In this document: positions 56,167 to 64,000 of the stretch, piece after piece
How positions within the stretch are numbered: the first letter of the stretch is position 1
Layout: each line of letters opens with the position of its first letter
Assembly: GCF_021347895.1 (NCBI RefSeq)
Contig: NC_067123.1
Location: 36,691,571-36,755,570, forward strand
DNA length: 64,000 nucleotides
Source of the DNA: Acanthochromis polyacanthus
Taxonomy: Eukaryota; Chordata; Actinopteri; Pomacentridae
Direction: 5' to 3'
The notes under the pieces: generated by a model
What the model was told of the DNA's origin: nothing
Seen by the model: only the letters and a program-made list of their open reading frames with translations
Database searches by the model: none
Program-made: the position numbers and the translations under genes

Positions 56167-56172
56167 AATAAA
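56167..56172 (+). promoter_or_regulatory. znf687: Polyadenylation signal of znf687
   Basis: AATAAA about 1.24 kb after the stop codon, with no stronger earlier hexamer noticed. The 3' UTR contains a 21-T run at 55002-55022. The minisatellite begins about 100 bp downstream. Confidence 0.6.
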
Positions 56173-56274
56173 TGTGAAAAACAGAGACGACCGACTGCAG
56201 GTTCATCGTCTGCATTCACACACAATGAAGCCCCAAACGATAGATGTACACGCCGAATTTTGATTTGACCAGTG

Positions 56275-59200
56275 TCATAGTTTAGTATGCTGTCCAAAAT
56301 GTGGACAAAGACGTTATAGTTTAGTATGCCGTCCAAAATGTGAACAAAGACGTTATAGTTTAGTATGTCGTCCAAAATGTGGACAAAGACGTTATAGTTT
56401 AGTATGTCGTCCAAAATATGACAAAAATGTCATAGTTTAGTATGTCGTCCAAAATGTGGACAAAGACGTTATAGTTAAGTATGTCGTCCAAAATATGACA
56501 AAAACGTCATAGTTTAGTATGTCGTCCAAAATGTGAACAAAGACGTCATAGTTTAGTATGTCGTCCAAAATGTGACAAAAATGTCATAGTTTAGTATGTC
56601 GTCCAAAATGTGACAAAAATGTCATAGTTTAGTATGTCGTCCAAAATGTGAACAAAGACGTTATAGTTTAGTATGTCGTCCAAAATATGACAAAAATGTC
56701 ATAGTTTAGTATGTCGTCCAAAATGTGAACAAAGACGTCATAGTTTAGTATGTCGTCCAAAATGTGACAAAAATGTCATAGTTTAGTATGTCGTCCAAAA
56801 TGTGACAAAAATGTCATAGTTTAGTATGTCGTCCAAAATGTGGACAAAGACGTTATAGTTTAGTATGTCGTCCAAAATATGACAAAGACGTCATAGTTAA
56901 GTATGTCGTCCAAAATGTGACAAAAATGTCATAGTTTAGTATGTCGTCCAAAATGTGAACAAAGACGTTATAGTTTAGTATGTCGTCCAAAATATGACAA
57001 AAATGTCATAGTTTAGTATGTCGTCCAAAATGTGAACAAAGACGTCATAGTTTAGTATGTCGTCCAAAATGTGACAAAAATGTCATAGTTTAGTATGTCG
57101 TCCAAAATGTGACAAAAACGTCATAGTTTAGTATGTCGTCCAAAATGTGAACAAAGACGTTATAGTTTAGTATGTCGTCCAAAATATGACAAAAATGTCA
57201 TAGTTTAGTATGTCGTCCAAAATGTGAACAAAGACGTCATAGTTTAGTATGTCGTCCAAAATGTGACAAAAATGTCATAGTTTAGTATGTCGTCCAAAAT
57301 GTGACAAAAATGTCATAGTTTAGTATGTCGTCCAAAATGTGGACAAAGACGTTATAGTTTAGTATGTCGTCCAAAATATGACAAAGACGTCATAGTTAAG
57401 TATGTCGTCCAAAATGTGACAAAAATGTCATAGTTTAGTACATCGTCCAAAATGTGAACAAAGACGTCATAGTTTAGTATGTCGTCCAAAATATGACAAA
57501 AATGTCATAGTTTAGTATGTCGTCCAAAATGTGAACAAAGACGTCATAGTTTAGTATGTCGTCCAAAATGTGACAAAAATGTCATAGTTTAGTATGTCGT
57601 CCAAAATGTGACAAAAATGTCATAGTTTAGTATGTCGTCCAAAATGTGGACAAAGACGTTATAGTTTAGTATGTCGTCCAAAATATGACAAAGACGTCAT
57701 AGTTAAGTATGTCGTCCAAAATGTGACAAAAATGTCATAGTTTAGTATGTCGTCCGAAATGTGGACAAAGACGTTATAGTTTAGTATGTCGTCCAAAATA
57801 TGACAAAGACGTCATAGTTAAGTATGTCGTCCAAAATGTGACAAAAATGTCATAGTTTAGTACATCGTCCAAAATGTGGACAAAAACGTCATAGTTTAGT
57901 ACATCGTCCAAAATGTGGACAAAAACGTCATAGTTTAGTATGTCGTCCAAAATATGAAAAAAATATCATAGTTTAGTATGTCGTCCAAAACGTGAACAAA
58001 GACGTTATAGTTTATTATGTCGTCCAAAATGTGGACAAAAATGTTATAGTTTAGTATGTCGTCCAAAATATGACAAAAACGTCATAGTTTAGTATGTCGT
58101 CCAAAATGTGGACAAAAACGTCATAGTTTAGTATGTCGTCCAAAATATGACAAAAACGTCATAGTTAAGTATGTCGTCCAAAATGTGGACAAAAATGTCA
58201 TCGTTTAGTGTGTCGTCCAAAATATGACAAAAATGTCATAGTGTAGTATGTCGTCCAAAATGTGAACAAAGACGTCATAGTTTAGTGTGTCGTCCAAAAT
58301 ATGACAAAAATGTCATAGTTTAGTATGTCGTCCAAAATATGACAAAAATGTCATAGTTTAGTATGTCGTCCAAAATATGACAAAAATGTCATAGTTTAGT
58401 ATGTCGTCCAAAATATGACAAAAACGTCATAGTTTAGTATGTCGTCCAAAATATGAAAAAAACGTCATAGTTTAGTATGTCGTCCAAAATATGACAAAAA
58501 CGTCATAGTTTAGTATGTCGTCCAAAATATGACAAAAATGTCATCGTTTAGTATGTCGTCCAAAATATGACAAAAATGTCATAGTGTAGTATGTCGTCCA
58601 AAATGTGAACAAAGACGTCATAGTGTAGTATGTCGTCCAAAATGTGAACAAAGACGTCATAGTTTAGTGTGTCGTCCAAAATATGACAAAAATGTCATAG
58701 TTTAGTATGTCGTCCAAAATATGACAAAAATGTCATAGTTTAGTATGTCGTTCAAAACGTGAACAAAGACGTTATAGTTTAGTATGTCGTCCAAAATATG
58801 AAAAAAATATCATAGTTTAGTATGTCGTCCAAAACGTGAACAAAGACGTTATAGTTTATTATGTCGTCCAAAATGTGGACAAAAATGTTATAGTTTAGTA
58901 CATCGTCCAAAATATGACAAAAACGTCATAGTTTAGTATGTCGTCCAAAATGTGGACAAAAACGTCATAGTTTAGTATGTCGTCCAAAATATGACAAAAA
59001 CGTCATAGTTAAGTATGTCGTCCAAAATGTGGACAAAAATGTCATAGTTTAGTGTGTCGTCCAAAATATGACAAAAATGTCATAGTGTAGTATGTCGTCC
59101 AAAATGTGAACAAAGACGTCATAGTGTAGTATGTCGTCCAAAATGTGAACAAAGACGTCATAGTTTAGTGTGTCGTCCAAAATATGACAAAAATGTCATA

Positions 59201-61490
59201 GTTTAGTATGTCGTCCAAAACATGACAAAAACGTCATAGTTTAGTATGTCGTCCAAAATATGACAAAAATGTCATAGTTTAGTATGTCGTCCAAAATATG
59301 ACAAAAATGTCATAGTGTAGTATGTCGTCCAAAATGTGAACAAAGACGTCATAGTGTAGTATGTCGTCCAAAATGTGAACAAAGACGTCATAGTTTAGTG
59401 TGTCGTCCAAAATATGACAAAAATGTCATAGTTTAGTATGTCGTCCAAAATATGACAAAAACGTCATAGTTTAGTATGTCGTCCAAAATGTGACAAAAAT
59501 GTCATAGTTTAGTATGTCATCCAAAATGTGGACAAAAACGTCATAATTTAGCATGTCGTCCAAAATATGACAAAAACGTCATAGTTTAGTATGTCGTCCA
59601 AAATGTGACAAAAATGTCATAGTTTAGTATGTCGTCCAAAATGTGGACAAAGACGTTATAGTTTAGTATGTCGTCCAAAATATGACAAAGACGTCATAGT
59701 TAAGTATGTCGTCCAAAATGTGACAAAAATGTCATAGTTTAGTATGTCGTCCAAAATGTGGACAAAGACGTTATAGTTTAGTATGTCGTCCAAAATATGA
59801 CAAAGACGTCATAGTTAAGTATGTCGTCCAAAATATGAAAAAAATATCATAGTTTAGTATGTCGTCCAAAACGTGAACAAAGACGTTATAGTTTATTATG
59901 TCGTCCAAAATGTGGACAAAAATGTTATAGTTTAGTATGTCGTCCAAAATATGACAAAAACGTCATAGTTGAGTATGTCGTCCAAAATGTGGACAAAAAC
60001 GTCATAGTTTAGTATGTCGTCCAAAATATGACAAAAACGTCATAGTTAAGTATGTCGTCCAAAATGTGGACAAAAATGTCATCGTTTAGTGTGTCGTCCA
60101 AAATATGACAAAAATGTCATAGTGTAGTATGTCGTCCAAAATGTGAACAAAGACGTCATAGTTTAGTGTGTCGTCCAAAATATGACAAAAATGTCATAGT
60201 TTAGTATGTCGTCCAAAATATGACAAAAATGTCATAGTTTAGTATGTCGTCCAAAATATGACAAAAATGTCATAGTTTAGTATGTCGTCCAAAATATGAC
60301 AAAAACGTCATAGTTTAGTATGTCGTCCAAAATATGACAAAAATGTCATAGTTTAGTATGTCGTCCAAAATATGACAAAAATGTCATCGTTTAGTATGTC
60401 GTCCAAAATATGACAAAAATGTCATAGTGTAGTATGTCGTCCAAAATGTGAACAAAGACGTCATAGTGTAGTATGTCGTCCAAAATGTGAACAAAGACGT
60501 CATAGTTTAGTGTGTCGTCCAAAATATGACAAAAATGTCATAGTTTAGTATGTCGTCCAAAATATGACAAAAATGTCATAGTTTAGTATGTCGTTCAAAA
60601 CGTGAACAAAGACGTTATAGTTTAGTATGTCGTCCAAAATATGAAAAAAATATCATAGTTTAGTATGTCGTCCAAAACGTGAACAAAGACGTTATAGTTT
60701 ATTATGTCGTCCAAAATGTGGACAAAAATGTTATAGTTTAGTATGTCGTCCAAAATATGACAAAAACGTCATAGTTTAGTATGTCGTCCAAAATGTGGAC
60801 AAAAACGTCATAGTTTAGTATGTCGTTCAAAACGTGAATAAAGACGTTATAGTTTAGTATGTCGTCCAAAATATGAAAAAAATATCATAGTTTAGTATGT
60901 CGTCCAAAATATGACAAAAACGTCATAGTTTAGTATGTCGTCCAAAATGTGGACAAAAACGTCATAGTTTAGTATGTCGTCCAAAATATGACAAAAACGT
61001 CATAGTTAAGTATGTCGTCCAAAATGTGGACAAAAATGTCATCGTTTAGTGTGTCGTCCAAAATATGACAAAAATGTCATAGTGTAGTATGTCGTCCAAA
61101 ATGTGAACAAAGACGTCATAGTTTAGTGTGTCGTCCAAAATATGACAAAAATGTCATAGTTTAGTATGTCGTCCAAAATATGACAAAAACGTCATAGTTT
61201 AGTATGTCGTCCAAAATGTGACAAAAATGTCATAGTTTAGTATGTCATCCAAAATGTGGACAAAAACGTCATAATTTAGCATGTCGTCCAAAATATGACA
61301 AAAACGTCATAGTTTAGTATGTCGTCCAAAATGTGACAAAAATGTCATAGTTTAGTATGTCGTCCAAAATGTGAACAAAGACGTCATAGTTTAGTATGTC
61401 GTCCAAAATGTGGACAAAAACGTCATAATTTAGTATGTCGTCCAAAATGTGACAAAAATGTCATATGTCGTCCAAAATGTGGGAAAAAAT
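56275..61490 (+). repeat. Minisatellite, ~135 units of 38-39 bp
   Basis: The array is about 5.2 kb of uninterrupted units of the form (C/T)ATAGTTTAGTATGTCGTCC + AAAATGTG + (G/A)ACAAA(G/A)ACGT. The 39-bp form has GTGGAC or GTGAAC; the 38-bp form has GTGAC or ATGAC. Variant units recur in fixed orders, giving higher-order repeats. It starts just past the znf687 3' end and decays at 61465-61490. Copies are long and close to identical, there are no unique spacers, and the host is a vertebrate, so this is not a CRISPR array. No protein is encoded: mixed 38/39-bp lengths break every frame. Confidence 0.95.
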
Positions 61491-62545
61491 GCCTTAAAGG
61501 GGAACTTCTTTTTTTTTCAACCTGGGGTGAAAATATGTCATTTTATACATGTGAGTGATGGAGAAAATGAAATGAAATGAATTTTCGACATAGCTCCAGT
61601 ATTTAGCCAGGCAGGCAGCTTAGCAGCTCAGCTTAGCAGCTCAGTTAGTCAAAAGTATGGGGCAACTGGCCCCACCGCGTCAAAGTCCACCCTAATGTGC
61701 TTTTTCCTCCACACTGACCGGCTCGGATAGTCTCAACGAGTGTCCCACAACATACTAGAGATGAGAAGTGAACGAAAACCTCCACATTACCTGGCGATCG
61801 GTCTTTGTTGTGGTCTGTATCCAAATCTCAGGACGCTAGAAAGCAAATCTCATTCCGAAATCGGGCGATAGTCCAAATAATAAATTGGATTAGCGAAGAG
61901 GTTTAAATTTGTTACTTTGTCATATTTTAAATATGACAAAAAATATAAAAATAAAGCATTTTGAGACAATTTGACCTGTACTTGGTGTTATATGAATAAA
62001 ATAGAATTTAAATTGTACGTATCTTGTAATGTTGGAGTAATTCAGCCATATATGTTGAAAAACACATTTTCTTTGTCCATTAATCTGTTGATTTTCTCCA
62101 GTAATTCATTTCTTGTTTTGGTTTATAAAATGTCAAACCCAAATATATTCAGTTTACTGTCATAAAAACCAAAAATATTTACATTCATGATGCAGGAATC
62201 AGGCAGTTTTTCATTTTTTATCTTAGTTTAGTCAGAAAGATAGTTGATAATGTGTGAATTGTTGCAGCTTGTGAGCCGTAGAAGGTTTTAATCTTTGAGG
62301 CCGAGGGTCAGAAAACATTTGGAAACCAACGTCAACTAAACACTGAACAAGGTTTTGAACATCATGAAAGAACATTTATTTCCAACGTAAATGTGTGATA
62401 TTCATTGTACTGTTACACCCAGTGTGACTCCTGTCCAATAGGTGGCTTGCAAATGACGTCACATCTGCCTCATTACCTGTGCATATCATGAAGTGGTGGT
62501 CAGCGGAGCTGATTGTTGACTGCAGCGAGCGTGGCTAACGTTCAC
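61491..62545. other. Between minisatellite and THAP exon; possible transposon end
   Basis: From 61497 the sequence AAAGGGGAACTTC and then 'tcaacctggggtg...catgtgagtgatgg...agctccagtattta' resembles a terminal region of fish THAP-bearing DNA transposons (ISL2EU-like). That link is from memory and unproven. The 62000-62500 part is AT-rich with no recognised feature. Confidence 0.35.
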
Positions 62546-62555
62546 TCATCGGTCA

Positions 62556-62775
62556 AAAATCCCTTTTGCGTGTGTCGTTTTCGGTTGTTCTAATCGATCA
62601 AATCGCGAAATTGATAAAGGATACTTCAGGGTTCCTCGTGAAGAGATTAAAAAAGGGCCTCGCACTAAGGATTTTACGAAAAGACGCAGAGAAAAATGGC
62701 TCGCTAACATTTCCTTAAGTTCGAAGGGAGCGGAGTCAAAGAATGCCAGAGTCTGTGGCGATCACTTCGTTAAAG
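62556..62775 (+). pseudogene. Isolated THAP zinc-finger exon without a start codon
   Basis: This frame encodes a THAP domain, a C2CH DNA-binding finger. Visible are C-x4-C (codons 62571 and 62586; reading CVVFGCSNRSN), GYFRVPREE, RRREKWLANI and a closing RVCGDHF, whose C-x2-H is at 62754-62765. The spacer between the second and third cysteine is 55 residues, slightly long for the family. It ends at a good donor (AAAG|GTTAGT). Upstream the frame meets TGA at about 62518 with no ATG between, although THAP domains normally sit at the very N-terminus. The bases before the domain (GGTCAAAAATCCC) look like a slightly altered start region. No continuing exon was found before 63324. It is probably a decayed gene or transposon-derived relic; a missed upstream exon is the alternative. 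Confidence 0.6.
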
Positions 62776-63324
62776 GTTAGTGAATTATTATGATATACAT
62801 GCTTGGAGCCTTTCTGTGTTGGTTTTAAGACCCATTCTTTAAAGATTGGTAACACTAACTACCCACTTAACAAGCTAACGTTCGCTGTTTTTAGCTTGTT
62901 TACTGTCACAAAACTGTCACACTGATGGATTATTTGCTAGCTGTGCTAGCAGTTTTATAGCTGATAACCAGAGTGGTATTTGTCCTGATTATGACACTAG
63001 ATGTAAAGTCAGAGGATCGCCACAGTCATGGGAAGAATATGAACATCTGTGCAAAATTTTGAGCCAATTTTATGTACAAGTAAAGATATTTTACTTGAAA
63101 TGTCAACAGGACTCATCCAACAATTCACGCTTATACACAATTTCACATCTAGTACCTTTTATACAAAGTGATTGAAACTATTGGAGATTTAGCAGCTTGT
63201 ATTTGTAATCATGCTACAAAATGATTTCAGGCAGTGCTTGTTTTAACAGATCAGACATTTACACAGACTTTAGTTTACATAGATAAAGATTCCTCTCCCT
63301 CTTTAACACCACTTAATGTTACTG
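62776..63324. other. Spacer between THAP exon and aqp10, including aqp10 3' UTR
   Basis: No further THAP exon or other gene is recognisable. The right part must include the 3' UTR of aqp10 on the minus strand. No clear polyadenylation signal was assigned. Confidence 0.4.
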
Positions 63325-63789
63325 CTATGCAGGTTTCTCTCCCTCTGGTTCCACCCCTTCAAGTTCTACTTCCTTCTTGGCCTCCTGAAAAGCAGGAGGA
63401 TGGTGGACTTCAACCATCAGCATGTAGATCAGCGTTCCCAGCAGTGCCCCGACACATGGAGCCACTATGGGCACCCACCACCAGCCGCCTCCAGCCCTAA
63501 ACAGAGAGTTCACATTTGTAATCAACGTGGGGGAATAAGGGTTAAAACACGCCCTAAGGGCAGCTACTAACCTGAACACATCCACCCCCCAGCCGGCGAT
63601 GTACGTGAACAGTCGAGGTCCAAAATCCCTGGCCGGGTTCAGGGCGTATCCACAGTTTGAGCCCATGGAGATACCAAGAACCAGAACAGCTCCTCCCACC
63701 AGGACCGGCTGAAGACCATCAGGGATGGAACCGTTCTTCTGGTCCCCGAGAGCCAGGACACATAGCAGCAGGGCGGCCGTGCCTATCAC
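63325..63789 (-). CDS. aqp10: Aquaglyceroporin 10, last two coding exons
   Basis: AQP10 is a plasma-membrane channel for water, glycerol and urea. Minus-strand exons 63789-63572 and 63496-63325 join in phase 2; the first begins after an acceptor at 63790-63791. The first encodes a membrane helix (GTAALLLCVLALGD), the loop and the second NPA box ALNPARDFGPRLFTY; Asp after NPA-R is the mark of glycerol-permeable aquaporins. The second encodes GGGWWWVPIVAPCVGALLGT, the last helix, then a Glu-rich cytosolic tail ending EGEKPA. The intervening 75 bp (63497-63571) is a short intron that happens to stay open. The N-terminal exons, with the first NPA box, are outside the window. It is convergent with znf687. 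Confidence 0.9.
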   Translation of the reverse strand: MIGTAALLLCVLALGDQKNGSIPDGLQPVLVGGAVLVLGISMGSNCGYALNPARDFGPRLFTYIAGWGVDVFRLVAALRACFNPYSPTLITNVNSLFRAGGGWWWVPIVAPCVGALLGTLIYMLMVEVHHPPAFQEAKKEVELEGVEPEGEKPA

Positions 63790-64000
63790 CTGGAAAACAT
63801 GGAAATAAAGGCAGAAAAGAGCAGGAAAGCTTCATTAGAGTGTTAGAGCTTCCTGGATGGCTTCCAGTTGAGCTGTTCTGTGAAAATGTATTTAACATCT
63901 ACTGTAGTCAAAATGATACCGTTTTAACTAATCCAAGTGAAAAGAAACTTCCTGTAAATAACAAACTAAACAGGAACTATGGAAAAGAAAGTGTCTAAAC

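Noticed and set aside
56103..56414. Minus-strand open frame with a repeated 13-residue unit at the start of the minisatellite
   Set aside because: It exists only because the first units are 39 bp long; the following 38-bp units break it. It is a by-product of the tandem repeat.
56275..61490. CRISPR-like regularity of the array
   Set aside because: Units follow each other without unique spacers, and the surrounding genes are vertebrate.
63497..63571. Reading straight through the last aqp10 intron as coding
   Set aside because: The 75 bp stay open by chance; GT and AG ends are present, and removing them joins DVFR to AGGGWWW as in aquaglyceroporins.

Overview
This window is nuclear DNA from a ray-finned (teleost) fish. 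The genes are split into many short exons with GT-AG introns and vertebrate-type exon phases. The DNA between them is full of fish-type transposons: piggyBac-like, hAT-like, Tigger-like and Tc1-like short elements, a tRNA-derived SINE and LINE tails. The run PIP5K1A - PSMD4 - ZNF687, with ECM1 and AQP10 close by, matches the gene neighbourhood of human 1q21.3. All exon models below were read by eye from splice sites, reading frame and family conservation.

Layout. 1-8671 (+): the 3' part of a large secreted IgGFc-binding-protein/zonadhesin-like gene built of VWD-C8-TIL modules; its 5' part lies outside the window. 8972-14600: no gene, but a 1.66-kb foldback transposon (11917-13580) with a Tigger-like element nested inside it. 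14689-16491 (+): a compact ECM1-like secreted protein. About 18240-32217 (+): pip5k1a, a phosphatidylinositol-4-phosphate 5-kinase, with several transposons in its introns. 32218-36220: intergenic, with a hAT-like element. 36312-43495 (+): psmd4/Rpn10, the proteasome ubiquitin receptor. About 43700-56172 (+): znf687, a multi-zinc-finger chromatin factor; its large first coding exon carries an apparent one-base deletion that breaks the frame. 56275-61490: a 5.2-kb minisatellite of 38-39-bp units that starts about 100 bp after the znf687 polyadenylation signal. 62556-62775 (+): an isolated THAP zinc-finger exon with no usable start. 63325-63789 (-): the last two coding exons of aqp10, convergent with znf687.

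These genes are not an operon and do not form one pathway. They are a conserved syntenic block of housekeeping and signalling genes (lipid kinase, proteasome, transcription) flanked by secreted or membrane genes.

The observations that most deserve a second look are these. The minisatellite has higher-order structure, and a degenerate two-unit copy of it lies inside a znf687 intron. The znf687 coding exon has a frameshift. Two copies of a piggyBac-like element carry unrelated central hairpins, one of them a 77-nt perfect palindrome. The foldback element has intact 5-bp target-site duplications. The THAP exon is isolated. I found no convincing wholly new biological system.
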